A stretch of DNA of 7,167 nt, from assembly GCA_024278415.1 (NCBI GenBank), contig JAJRTI010000436.1:1-7167 (forward strand), given 5' to 3'. The notes beneath the pieces are model-generated. The model did no database searches and was not told the origin of the DNA. It saw only the letters and a list, made by a program, of their open reading frames with translations. This document shows positions 1 to 6,914 of the stretch, one piece after another. The first letter of the stretch is position 1. Each line of letters opens with the position of its first letter. The stretch is from Planctomycetota bacterium (lineage in GTDB: Bacteria; Planctomycetota; Brocadiia; JAJRTI01). Both the position numbers and the translations under genes were made by a program.

Positions 1-1319
1 GCGCTCAGCGTCTCCCGACGGTACGAGTCGTAGTAGCACAGCGCTGAGCTAAAGGCCGGGACGGGTATGCCGAGTTGCATCGCGGTGCTGACCACGTCCC
101 GCCAGTTGGCTTGCGTCTTGTCGATGATATCTTTGAAGTAGGGGGCCAGTAGCAGGTTTGCGAGGTCAGGCTGTGCGCCGAAGGCCTCTTTGATGCGGTT
201 AAGGAATTGGGCGCGGATGATGCAGCCGCCGCGCCAGATCATGCTGATCTCGCCGAAGTTCAGCTCCCAGCCGTATTCCTTCTGCGCCTCGCGCATGAGT
301 TGGAAACCTTGCGCGTAGGAACAGATCTTGGACGCATAGAGGGCGTCGTGGATCTTGGCGACAAACTCGTCCTTGTCGCCTTCGTACTGGGCTGGGGGGC
401 CTTGGAGAATCTTGGACGCGGCGACACGCTCGTCCTTGAGGCCGGAGATGCAGCGGGCAAACACGGCCTCCGCTATTGTGGGGGCCGGCACGCCAAGGTC
501 GAGCGCGTCTTGCGACGTCCACTTGCCTGTGCCTTTTTGGCCAGCCTTGTCGAGGATCATCTCCACCAGCGGATTGCCGGTATCGGGGTCTTTGCGCGCG
601 AAGATGTCCCGTGTGATCTCGATCAGGTACGAGTCGAGTTCGCCTTCGTTCCACTTGGAGAACGTGTCGTGCAGTTCGTCGGCCTCCATGCCGAGCGCGT
701 TTTTCATGATGTAGTAGGCTTCGCAGATGAGCTGCATGTCGCCGTACTCGATGCCGTTGTGCACCATCTTCACGTAGTGGCCCGCGCCGTCGGGGCCGAT
801 GTACGCGCAGCAGGGCGTGCCGTCTTGGGGCGCCTTGGCCGAGATGTCGGTCAGAATATGGCCGACGTAGTCGTATGCTTCCTTCTGGCCGCCGGGCATG
901 ATCGCCGGGCCGAAGCGGGCGCCCTCCTCGCCGCCGCTCACGCCGGTGCCGATGTAGAGCAGGCCCTTCGCCGAGAGCATCTCATTGCGCCGAATCGTGT
1001 CTTTGAAGTACGAGTTGCCGCCGTCAATGATGAGGTCGCCCGGCTCCAAGAGCGGCACGAGCCGGTTGATGAAGTCGTAGACCGGATCCCCCGACTTGAC
1101 CATCAGCATGATCTTGCGAGGCTTGCTGAGGAGGCCGACAAACTCCTCCAGCGTGTAGGCCGCCTCGATCGTGCGCCCGGCGGCTTCGCCGGCCATGAAT
1201 TCCTTGGTACGCTCCGCGGTGCGGTTGAACACCGCGACCGAGTAGCCCTTGTCGTTGATGTTGAGCACAAGGTTCTGGCCCATGACGGCCAGGCCGATCA
1301 AACCAAAGTCTTGACCCAT
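1..1319 (-). CDS. gnd: 6-phosphogluconate dehydrogenase, decarboxylating (3' end beyond window)
   Basis: This enzyme oxidatively decarboxylates 6-phosphogluconate to ribulose 5-phosphate, making NADPH in the cytosolic pentose phosphate pathway. The ATG at 1319 has a GGAG site (1329-1332) 9 nt upstream. The N-terminal Rossmann segment reads [12 protein letters not shown] (residues 6-17), followed by NRT at 32-34, the usual NADP 2'-phosphate contact. IIDGGNSYF lies at 97-105, with Asn102. The substrate loop [18 protein letters not shown] lies at 127-144. The signature [14 protein letters not shown] begins at 184 and supplies the catalytic Lys184 and Glu191. The all-helical C-terminal domain follows. 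About 439 codons are present; family members are about 470-485 residues, so only the last 30-45 are cut off by the window edge. All catalytic residues expected in this part are intact. The gene has its own predicted promoter and is separated from the upstream membrane-protein gene by 244 bp containing a large palindrome, so it is probably an independent transcription unit. Confidence 0.97.
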   Translation of the reverse strand, partial: MGQDFGLIGLAVMGQNLVLNINDKGYSVAVFNRTAERTKEFMAGEAAGRTIEAAYTLEEFVGLLSKPRKIMLMVKSGDPVYDFINRLVPLLEPGDLIIDGGNSYFKDTIRRNEMLSAKGLLYIGTGVSGGEEGARFGPAIMPGGQKEAYDYVGHILTDISAKAPQDGTPCCAYIGPDGAGHYVKMVHNGIEYGDMQLICEAYYIMKNALGMEADELHDTFSKWNEGELDSYLIEITRDIFARKDPDTGNPLVEMILDKAGQKGTGKWTSQDALDLGVPAPTIAEAVFARCISGLKDERVAASKILQGPPAQYEGDKDEFVAKIHDALYASKICSYAQGFQLMREAQKEYGWELNFGEISMIWRGGCIIRAQFLNRIKEAFGAQPDLANLLLAPYFKDIIDKTQANWRDVVSTAMQLGIPVPAFSSALCYYDSYRRETLS

Positions 1320-1411
1320 CGTTCGAGTCTCCGAAAGCAGTAACGGGTGGGGGGGAATTTGCTTCGAACGCCGTTTGGCACAGAGCATCGCGCCTGCGGG
1401 CGAGTGTGGCG

Positions 1412-1439
1412 ATTTTAGCGGCTGGCTACTGCAAGTCAA
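1412..1439 (-). promoter_or_regulatory. Predicted sigma70-type promoter of gnd
   Basis: On the minus strand a -35 box TTGACT (1434-1439) is followed after 16 bp by a -10 box TAAAAT (1412-1417); each matches five of six consensus bases. Transcription would begin near 1405, giving a leader of about 85 nt before the gnd ATG at 1319. The leader contains CGTTCGA at 1364-1370 and its complement at 1320-1326, just before the start codon. Assigned by pattern only. Confidence 0.55.
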
Positions 1440-1493
1440 GCCGTTCCGGGCCAGGAGTTCCCCACGGAGGTTTGCTGATCTGAGCGGCCCATG

Positions 1494-1577
1494 CCGCAGG
1501 CTCGTAGTAGGGCGATTTATCGCCCGTTTCTCCAGGGCGGCCGACGGGCGATAAATCGCCCTACTACGAGCCAGCGG
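1494..1577. repeat. Long inverted repeat made of two opposed GTAG-headed palindromes (BIME-like)
   Basis: The arms 1494-1527 and 1544-1577 are reverse complements over 34 bp with one A/A mismatch (1498/1573); 29 bp are perfect. The spacer is 16 nt. Each arm carries GTAG followed by its own smaller palindrome, GGGCGAT-TT-ATCGCCC. The GTAG heads face outward, the arrangement seen in paired REP elements (BIMEs) that are mobilised by RAYT transposases. The right arm overlaps the end of the membrane-protein gene and includes its TAG stop. In RNA this would be a very stable hairpin that could protect or end the upstream transcript, but there is no T-run on either side, so it is not a classical intrinsic terminator. 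Confidence 0.85.
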
Positions 1578-3126
1578 GCGAGTCATCCTGCGTTGGCTCC
1601 TCAGCCGATGGCACCTCTGCGGGAGTCTCTTTGTCTTCACTCGTATCCATGGGCTCGCCACGGACAGTGCGAGCGAGCGCATCGACGAACTCCGTGACGC
1701 GCGAGCGGCTGGGCCGGCCAGCAAAGAGCGCAAACTGCACGTGGCTGCGGTAGCGGTCGTAGAACAGAAGCTTGCGGCCGGTCGCCATGAGGCCTTGCAC
1801 GAGGCAGAAGATCGCTGCGCCTCCAAAGACCACCCACGACACCGGTTGCCGTTGGCCGGCAAGCAGCATCGCGAGCGTGCTGATGGCGAGTAGCCCGATG
1901 GGGATGAGCGAGGTCTTGAGCCACCACGCGCCCCACGCGAAGGTCGGGACTGGTTCCGGGTGAATCTCCGACAGCGAGATGAGCCGCGTCTTCGTGCCGA
2001 ACAGGCTCTCATCGCGGCAGCAAACATAGGTGGACTTGAGCAAGACGATGTGCCGACTGCCCATGCACTCGCGCTGTAGGAGCGCGTGGGTGTCGCCGGC
2101 ATTGTGGTGGACGTCGTGTAGGGCTTCGAGCAGTTCGGGCACGTGGCTCAAGCCTGCGGCCGTGGCCTGGTGCCGGCGTCCCCTGATGCAATCGACGATC
2201 TCGTCGAGCTTGTATTGCACCGCGCGGGAGTCGAGCATCTGGCCCAGCGTCTCAATCGCGTCGATGACCGCGATGCCATCGGTGGAGCGCAGGCCGTTCA
2301 TCGCGGCGGCGAGCTTCGCGGCGTCACGGCCGCCGTGCTTGCTAAGCGTCTGCGTTGAGTAGTGTGCGAGCATGAGGAGCGCAAACGTCACCGCGAAGAC
2401 CGGCAACTCGAAGAGAAAGGAGTCGAGGGGCAGCAGCCGGCCCATGAGGTCCGTGAAGATGGCCGAGAAGACCAAGCCGTACCCCACCGCGCGGGGCCAA
2501 GGCATGGTGAGCCGGCGCCAAAGCCAATACAGGAAGATCAGCGCCAGCAGCACAATGCGGAAAGCCATCCACTTGAGCCCCATGGACACGCCGCCCACCC
2601 ACACGAGTTGCGGCCCGCCGAACCCGATGGCCAGTGCAAGGACGAGGAGGAACGGCATCACGACCCAGAAGCCGTTCTCGATCTCATGGGTGAAGGATCG
2701 CTGGGTGGGCTCGCGGGTCTCGGTGGAGGATGTGCTGGCCTTCTTCGCCCGGTGTGTGGCGATCCATGAGCCAATGAGCACGAACAGCGCCCACGCCACG
2801 CCATGGAGCAGCTTGGTGCGCGGCTCCAGCTCCATGCGCATGAGCGCATACGCGATGCCCGCTAGCCACACCAGTGCAACCGCCGCGACGATCGCGAGCC
2901 GCCAGGCCGCTTGCACGACGAAGTTCGACGTGACGCATGCCTCGCTTCCGCAGGTGCGGCAACGGTAGATGCGCAGCACGTCCTTGGGGTAGAGCGGGAG
3001 GAAGAAGTACGCGACGAAGCGCAGCGCGAGGTGGAAGTCGTGCTGCACCGTGGTCTCGCACTTACCACAAGCGTGCTTGCGCGAAAACCAGGGGAAGGTG
3101 AGATAGACGTTCTGGTGGCCGATCAC
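1564..3126 (-). CDS. Zinc-ribbon multi-pass membrane protein with PH-like C-terminal region, function unknown
   Basis: I do not recognise a named family for this 520-residue protein. From the GTG start at 3126, two CxxC pairs (Cys20/Cys23 and Cys56/Cys59) form a treble-clef or zinc-ribbon head. Hydrophobic segments near residues 76-96, 107-124, 153-169, 186-203, 213-232 and 238-256 suggest about six membrane helices. A soluble helical stretch (about 265-345) follows. Next comes a beta-rich stretch with [15 protein letters not shown] (374-388), then two more helices (about 403-423 and 429-447). The block [20 protein letters not shown] comes next, and the last 30 residues are acidic and disordered. 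Strand-then-helix around a two-helix insertion resembles bacterial PH-like membrane domains; that is inference. The start is uncertain: no strong Shine-Dalgarno precedes the GTG, and an in-frame TTG exists at 3198, but that TTG falls inside the predicted -35 box. The TAG stop is supplied by the palindromic repeat. This open frame continues upstream across the oxidoreductase gene without a stop; that extension is spurious. Confidence 0.75.
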   Translation of the reverse strand: MIGHQNVYLTFPWFSRKHACGKCETTVQHDFHLALRFVAYFFLPLYPKDVLRIYRCRTCGSEACVTSNFVVQAAWRLAIVAAVALVWLAGIAYALMRMELEPRTKLLHGVAWALFVLIGSWIATHRAKKASTSSTETREPTQRSFTHEIENGFWVVMPFLLVLALAIGFGGPQLVWVGGVSMGLKWMAFRIVLLALIFLYWLWRRLTMPWPRAVGYGLVFSAIFTDLMGRLLPLDSFLFELPVFAVTFALLMLAHYSTQTLSKHGGRDAAKLAAAMNGLRSTDGIAVIDAIETLGQMLDSRAVQYKLDEIVDCIRGRRHQATAAGLSHVPELLEALHDVHHNAGDTHALLQRECMGSRHIVLLKSTYVCCRDESLFGTKTRLISLSEIHPEPVPTFAWGAWWLKTSLIPIGLLAISTLAMLLAGQRQPVSWVVFGGAAIFCLVQGLMATGRKLLFYDRYRSHVQFALFAGRPSRSRVTEFVDALARTVRGEPMDTSEDKETPAEVPSAEEPTQDDSPAGS

Positions 3127-3170
3127 GGTAACGGGCGACTCGCGGTTGGAGTAGGATGCGAACCTCCGGC

Positions 3171-3198
3171 ATTCTACGGCGCACGCGCCGGATTGCAA
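3171..3198 (-). promoter_or_regulatory. Predicted promoter of the membrane-protein gene, with a palindrome in the spacer
   Basis: On the minus strand, TTGCAA (3193-3198, four of six consensus bases) and TAGAAT (3171-3176, five of six) are separated by 16 bp. The spacer is almost filled by the 14-bp palindrome CGGCGC-AC-GCGCCG (3177-3190, plus strand), which could be an operator or chance in GC-rich DNA. Transcription would start near 3164, downstream of the alternative TTG start, which favours the GTG at 3126. Confidence 0.4.
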
Positions 3199-3202
3199 GG
3201 TG

Positions 3203-3226
3203 GTAGCCGAAGCCGCCAGGCTTCGG
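3203..3226 (+). repeat. REP palindrome, GCCA-loop family, copy 1
   Basis: GTAG (3203-3206) is followed by an 8-bp perfect stem CCGAAGCC/GGCTTCGG around the loop GCCA (3215-3218). It shares head, loop, stem length and terminal CCG/CGG with the copies near 4362, 6864 and 6938, but the inner stem differs (AAGCC against CATGC or CATTC) with every pair still complementary. It lies between the oxidoreductase stop and the membrane-protein promoter. Confidence 0.85.
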
Positions 3227-3251
3227 GGGATAGGTTGCTGGCCAGTAGTGC

Positions 3252-4322
3252 TCAGATGTCCTCCGCGGCGACTTCCTTGCCGAGCGCCGCGGACTTGTAG
3301 ATGCCCTCGGTGATCTGCGCGGTCTTGAGCGCGATGGCCGCGGTGTCGATCATCTCGACCTTGCCGAGCAGGCCGTAGATCCAGTTGTGCTGGGGGCTGT
3401 CGAAGCCGACCGCGGTGGGATCGCAACTGTGCCACCGGCGCTCGAAGGTGGCGATGTCGACCGTTGCGTTCATCTCCATGTCGGACAAGGTCGTGAAGTA
3501 CCCAAACGGCTCGACGCACACGCCTCCCTGCGCGCCCATCACGCGCGCGCCGTTGCCAGCGTCCATGTGGATCGCCCAAGCCTCCTCGATGAAGAGCGTG
3601 ATGCCGTTCTGATAGCGCACGAGGCCGATGCCAAGTTCTTCCACGTCGTACCCGCTGGCCTTTCGCCGGTCTTCGTACATGCCCGTCTTCTGGTAGATGC
3701 TGCCCGACACCGTCTTGAGGGGCGGGTTGTCGATGAGCCAGTTGATAAGCGAAAGGTGGTACACGGCCATGTCGAGCATCGCGCCGCCGCCCGCGGCTTG
3801 GGTCTGCACGAACGCGGGCGTGGCGTACCCATCGACAAACGGCCGGCCGCGGCGCCGGTAGAAGCTGCTCTTGGCGTAGTACAGCTCGCCGAGGCGGCCG
3901 TCGTCGATGAGGCGTTTCGCCGCGCGGGCATCGCCCTTGAAGAGCGTGCCGAGCTGGATGCTCAGCTTCTTGCCGACCTTCTGCGCGGTGTCGTACATCG
4001 ACTTCGCATCCGCATAGCAATGCGACATGGGCTTCTCACAAAACACATGTTTGCCCGCGTTGAGCGCGTCGATCGTCACCGGCGCGTGCAAGCGGTTGTG
4101 CAGACACACGTCGACCGCGTCGATCTCATCAATCTTGAGAAGATCCTTGTAGTCTGCGAAGACTTGCTGGATGCCATTGGCTTTGGCCACGCGCTGCGCC
4201 TCGTCTTCATCGAGATCGCAGACCGCCACGATTTCAGCTTCCGGGATCTCGCCGTAGCGCCGGATGTGGGCTTTGCCGATGATACCTGTGCCGATAATGC
4301 CAATCTTGATGCTTTCGGACAT
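3252..4322 (-). CDS. Gfo/Idh/MocA-family NAD(P)-dependent oxidoreductase
   Basis: This 356-residue protein belongs to a cytosolic family that oxidises or reduces sugars, inositols and related polyols. The N-terminal Rossmann fold shows GIIGTGIIGKAH (residues 8-19). Acidic Asp36 at the end of the second strand suggests NAD rather than NADP. VCLHNRLHAPV (72-82) precedes the family hallmark EKP at 96-98, with the catalytic Lys97. The C-terminal alpha/beta domain contains GGGAMLDMAVYH (178-189); Asp184 and His189 match the conserved D-x4-H. No signal peptide or Tat motif is seen, unlike many secreted members of the family. The ATG at 4322 is chosen because GGAG (4329-4332) sits 6 nt upstream; an in-frame TTG at 4334 would lie over that site. 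The gene follows the hydrolase by 79 bp with no clear promoter between them, so co-transcription is likely. The substrate cannot be read from sequence. Confidence 0.93.
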   Translation of the reverse strand: MSESIKIGIIGTGIIGKAHIRRYGEIPEAEIVAVCDLDEDEAQRVAKANGIQQVFADYKDLLKIDEIDAVDVCLHNRLHAPVTIDALNAGKHVFCEKPMSHCYADAKSMYDTAQKVGKKLSIQLGTLFKGDARAAKRLIDDGRLGELYYAKSSFYRRRGRPFVDGYATPAFVQTQAAGGGAMLDMAVYHLSLINWLIDNPPLKTVSGSIYQKTGMYEDRRKASGYDVEELGIGLVRYQNGITLFIEEAWAIHMDAGNGARVMGAQGGVCVEPFGYFTTLSDMEMNATVDIATFERRWHSCDPTAVGFDSPQHNWIYGLLGKVEMIDTAAIALKTAQITEGIYKSAALGKEVAAEDI

Positions 4323-4358
4323 GGTGGACTCCAAACGGGATGAGAGATGAGAGATCGG

Positions 4359-4395
4359 CCGGTAGCCGCATGCGCCAGCATGCGGGATCTACCGG
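4359..4395 (+). repeat. REP palindrome, GCCA-loop family, copy 2, with extended outer stem
   Basis: GTAG (4362-4365) precedes the stem CCGCATGC/GCATGCGG around GCCA (4374-4377). Here the head itself also pairs: CCGGTAG (4359-4365) is complementary to CTACCGG (4389-4395), with a 3-nt bulge GAT (4386-4388), giving 15 paired positions. It lies between the hydrolase stop and the oxidoreductase start. No T-run follows on the transcribed strand, so termination is unlikely; an RNA stability role is possible. A short direct repeat, GATGAGA twice, lies just to its left at about 4339-4352. Confidence 0.85.
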
Positions 4396-4401
4396 AATGA
4401 A

Positions 4402-5265
4402 TCATGGATCGGCGCGCCCTGGCGTTGTCAGCCGGCCGTACGTCTCCGGCCGGCGGTCGGCGAGGCGCATGTCGCGCAGCACGCCGGCTTCGCCGCCATG
4501 AGAACGCTGGCCCAAAAGCGGTTGGTCAAGATCGACGTCGGCAAACGCGACACCGACGTGCCTGCCCAGGTCGGCGATGATGTTGCCGTCGGGGGCGGCA
4601 ATGCAACTCTTGCCAACCATCATGCCGGCGCGCCACACGTCGGTGCGTTCCGTGCCATAGCTGCTGCGCGCGACATAGACGAAGTTGTCCGCCGCGCGCG
4701 ATCGGATCTGGAGCGCGAGTTGGTCCTCCGTGTGGCTGCGCTGAAGCGACGGGAAGAAAATGATCTCCGCTCCTTCAAGCGTAAGGATGCGCGCAGGCTC
4801 GGGGAAGCATCCGTAATAACAGATCATGATGCCCACCGTCCCGAAGTCGAGTTCGAACACGGGGAACTCGTCACCCGCGGCCAGCCCGAGGGTCTCGCGC
4901 TCATCCTGCGTCACGTGCACCTTATCGTAGCGCCCCGCGGCCGCGCCGCTACGGTCGAGGATGAGCGCGGTGTTGAAGAAGAGGTCAGCACGGCGCTCGA
5001 TGATTGGCAGAACCGCGTACATCTCGTAGCGTGCACACGTTTGAGCGACGCGGCCGATCAGGGAGCCCGTCGCGCCGGCGCGCGTCCTCACTTTGTCTGG
5101 GTCACAGCCCATGACATTGAGGCACTCCGGCAGGCAGCAGATGTCCGCGCCTTCGCAAGCAGCTTGTTCGAGAAGCTCCAATGCGCGGGCCTCGATGGCA
5201 TCTGCGGCAAGGCCCGGTTTAGGCGCGGGTGGCTGGCATGTGGCGATGCGTATGGGTCTTGGCAT
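4402..5265 (-). CDS. Carbon-nitrogen hydrolase, nitrilase superfamily
   Basis: This 287-residue protein hydrolyses a non-peptide C-N bond (amide, carbamoyl or nitrile) through a Glu-Lys-Cys triad in an alpha-beta-beta-alpha fold; the substrate is unknown. The triad is visible: Glu47 in CLPECLN (44-50), Lys115 in GRYDKVHV (111-118), and nucleophile Cys149 in GIMICYYGCFPEPAR (145-159). A further Glu in DERE (121-124) fits the assisting glutamate. The residue after Cys-Tyr is Tyr151 where many relatives have Asp, a small oddity. The length is normal for a single-domain member. The ATG at 5265 is chosen for its GGAGAG site (5271-5276) 5 nt upstream and because the family core begins at once with IRIATCQ. 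An 18-residue upstream extension is unlikely. The gene probably heads a two-gene unit with the oxidoreductase. An amidase such as an omega-amidase or N-carbamoyl hydrolase is possible but unproven. Confidence 0.92.
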   Translation of the reverse strand: MPRPIRIATCQPPAPKPGLAADAIEARALELLEQAACEGADICCLPECLNVMGCDPDKVRTRAGATGSLIGRVAQTCARYEMYAVLPIIERRADLFFNTALILDRSGAAAGRYDKVHVTQDERETLGLAAGDEFPVFELDFGTVGIMICYYGCFPEPARILTLEGAEIIFFPSLQRSHTEDQLALQIRSRAADNFVYVARSSYGTERTDVWRAGMMVGKSCIAAPDGNIIADLGRHVGVAFADVDLDQPLLGQRSHGGEAGVLRDMRLADRRPETYGRLTTPGRADP

Positions 5266-5289
5266 GGGGGCTCTCCCAACTCGCGGCAT

Positions 5290-5319
5290 AGCATAACAGG
5301 GAGCGCGGTGGGACGACAA
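5290..5319 (-). promoter_or_regulatory. Predicted promoter of the hydrolase-oxidoreductase unit
   Basis: On the minus strand TTGTCG (5314-5319) and TATGCT (5290-5295) are 18 bp apart. TGT directly before the -10 box (5296-5298) makes an extended -10 motif. Both hexamers match only four of six bases. Transcription would start near 5283, about 18 nt before the ATG, leaving room for the GGAGAG site. Confidence 0.4.
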
Positions 5320-5423
5320 TGTTCAGCCACACGGGGACGCCGGCTAGCAGACTCGCGGCCACAGCAGCCACCGCTTTCCCATTCGTTGCTTCAAGCGAAT
5401 CGCGGAAGCGAGCCTGCGACGTT

Positions 5424-6725
5424 TCACTTGGCGGCTCGATCCGCGGCATGGACCAACCGCGTCTTGCCCCGGTAGTCGCCGTCTCGGTCCACGTCGACCA
5501 GTCCGCTCTTGATGAGATGCAAGTTCACGTGCGTCTTGTTGCGCAGGTGAAGATAGGCTGCGGTCTCGCCGGGGGAGGATGTGACACGGGGATCCTCCTT
5601 GAGGAACACGCGTTGGCCTCGGACGATCTTGCTCAGGAACGCAACCGCCTCTTCGCTGCTGCCCTGCCGCGGCACGATGCCAATGAGCCGCACGGTTTGG
5701 CCCGTGTCGAGCGTCACCCGGTCGGGCGCGTCCACGCTCACGACCGTATGCAAGTCTTGCCGCGCGGCCTCCTTGCCGTCAACTTTCGAGCCGAACTGGC
5801 GTTTGCGCGGGTCCACCTTCTTGTCGAACTGCACCGGGTCGGTGAAGAGGTAGGGGAGTTGAGCCAAGCGCTCGTCCCGATCGATGGGAGGACGCCGCGG
5901 TTCGAGCAAGTGGTGCTCGGCTTCAGTCGGGAAGAGCCCGCCTTCTTCGAGACCCAGCTTGTCCTGGATGATGGGCACAAAGTCGGCATTGGCCTCGTAC
6001 CCGATGGAGTTGCGGTCTTGGTTCCGCGCGGCGAGCGTTGTCGTGCCGCTGCCCAGAAAGGGGTCGAGCACGGTGTCGCCGACGAACGTGAACATACGGA
6101 TGAGCCGCTTGGGCAGCTCCTCGGGGAACATCGCGAGGTGCTTCTGTTGCCGATCGCCTGGGAAGTTCCAGTGCCCGTAGAAGTACGTGTTCCACTCCTT
6201 CGTCGTGAGCCGCGAGGCCTCCTTGCGCTCCTTGGACACCGTTGGCGGCTTGCCGAGCTTCTTGAAGATGAGGATGAACTCGTAGTCGAGCTTCACGATG
6301 CCGTTGCGCGGGAACGGGAAGGAGCCCATGATCGTGGCGCCGCCCGACGTGTTCACCGTCGTGACCTTCTGCCAGATGATCGCGCCCATGTAGTCGAGCC
6401 CGCTGGTCTCGCAGAAGCGGATGATCTCGGTGCGGATGGGGATGACTTTGTAGCGACCATAGTACGCGGCCCGCGCGAACTGGTCGCCGATGTTGATGCA
6501 GAGCCGGCAGCCGGGGTGCAGCACGCGGTTGCACTCCGACCAAACGAGGTTCAGGTTATTGATGTAGGCCTCGTAGGAGTCGTCGAACCCGATCTGCCCC
6601 GCGTGGCCGTAGTCCTTGAGCTGCCAGTAAGGGGGCGAGGTGAGGACGAGGTGCACGGAGTCGTCCGCGACCTCGCGCATGTCGCGCGAGTCGGCGATGA
6701 TGATCTTGTGGGTGGTATGTGACAT
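5424..6725 (-). CDS. Beta-class DNA methyltransferase (N4-cytosine or N6-adenine) fused to an SNase-like domain
   Basis: The enzyme transfers a methyl group from S-adenosylmethionine to an exocyclic amino group in a specific DNA site. The catalytic motif IV, TSPPYW (residues 29-34), comes before the cofactor motif I, VLDPFLGSGTT (219-229), the order that defines the beta class. The TSPPYW form leans towards N4-cytosine. HLAMFPEEL (196-204) fits motif X and SIGYE (240-244) the next strand. After a linker rich in Arg, Lys and Asp (about 277-318), residues 327-430 resemble a staphylococcal-nuclease OB fold: VTLDTGQTVRLIGI (337-350), EEAVAFLSKIVRGQRVFLKED (358-378 region), AAYLHLRNKTHVNLHLIKSGL (389-409 region). 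Arg346 matches SNase Arg35, but the DTPE segment is VPRQ and the second catalytic Arg is replaced by Glu387, so nuclease activity is unlikely. The start at 6725 has no Shine-Dalgarno; a strong promoter ends 8 nt upstream. No restriction enzyme is seen nearby. Confidence 0.93.
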   Translation of the reverse strand: MSHTTHKIIIADSRDMREVADDSVHLVLTSPPYWQLKDYGHAGQIGFDDSYEAYINNLNLVWSECNRVLHPGCRLCINIGDQFARAAYYGRYKVIPIRTEIIRFCETSGLDYMGAIIWQKVTTVNTSGGATIMGSFPFPRNGIVKLDYEFILIFKKLGKPPTVSKERKEASRLTTKEWNTYFYGHWNFPGDRQQKHLAMFPEELPKRLIRMFTFVGDTVLDPFLGSGTTTLAARNQDRNSIGYEANADFVPIIQDKLGLEEGGLFPTEAEHHLLEPRRPPIDRDERLAQLPYLFTDPVQFDKKVDPRKRQFGSKVDGKEAARQDLHTVVSVDAPDRVTLDTGQTVRLIGIVPRQGSSEEAVAFLSKIVRGQRVFLKEDPRVTSSPGETAAYLHLRNKTHVNLHLIKSGLVDVDRDGDYRGKTRLVHAADRAAK

Positions 6726-6733
6726 GGAATCGA

Positions 6734-6762
6734 ACCATACCGACCGGCTTGTGGTCTGTCAA
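6734..6762 (-). promoter_or_regulatory. Predicted strong promoter of the methyltransferase, implying a leaderless mRNA
   Basis: On the minus strand a perfect -35 box TTGACA (6757-6762) and a -10 box TATGGT (6734-6739, four of six) are separated by the ideal 17 bp. Only 8 nt lie between the -10 box and the ATG at 6725, so the first transcribed base should be at or within two bases of the A of ATG. This agrees with the lack of a Shine-Dalgarno site. Confidence 0.55.
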
Positions 6763-6764
6763 AC

Positions 6765-6780
6765 GGAGGCTTGCGCCTCC
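6765..6780. promoter_or_regulatory. Perfect 6-bp palindrome next to the methyltransferase -35 box
   Basis: GGAGGC (6765-6770) and GCCTCC (6775-6780) flank the loop TTGC, two bases upstream of the predicted -35 box. It could be an operator for the methyltransferase or a controller protein, or simply part of the repeat-rich region to the right. No T-run typical of a terminator is present. Confidence 0.4.
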
Positions 6781-6863
6781 ATGTGCTGAGCCATTGTGCT
6801 CCAAAGAAGACTCGCGGTGGACGGCCGTACGTGTTTAGCATGCGCACGTGAAAAGCGAGACGC

Positions 6864-6887
6864 GTAGCCGCATGCGCCAGCATGCGG
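6864..6887 (+). repeat. REP palindrome, GCCA-loop family, copy 3
   Basis: GTAG (6864-6867) is followed by stem CCGCATGC/GCATGCGG around GCCA (6876-6879). The core is identical to copy 2 near 4362, but the outer stem-extending bases found there are absent here. Confidence 0.85.
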
Positions 6888-6914
6888 GCCAACCGTGACT
6901 GGCTCACAGATCGC

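Noticed and set aside
207..1343. Plus-strand 378-codon open frame opposite gnd
   Set aside because: It is an antisense shadow; the minus strand encodes an intact 6-phosphogluconate dehydrogenase across the same bases.
1494..1577. Classical rho-independent terminator
   Set aside because: The stem is far longer than usual and no T-run follows on either strand; the outward GTAG heads fit a REP pair better.
1564..4020. A single 818-codon minus-strand frame that would fuse a long N-terminal region to the membrane protein
   Set aside because: The part right of about 3252 lies in the wrong frame of the clearly recognisable oxidoreductase, is low-complexity Arg/His/Gly-rich sequence, and has no start site; only the part from about 3126 looks like a protein.
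3387..4343. Plus-strand 318-codon open frame opposite the oxidoreductase
   Set aside because: It shows the same antisense composition, no Shine-Dalgarno support and no recognisable domain.
5319..6722. Plus-strand 467-codon open frame opposite the methyltransferase
   Set aside because: It is rich in Val, Arg, Glu and Leu as expected for an antisense shadow of GC-rich DNA, has no motif, and the minus-strand frame carries full methyltransferase motifs.
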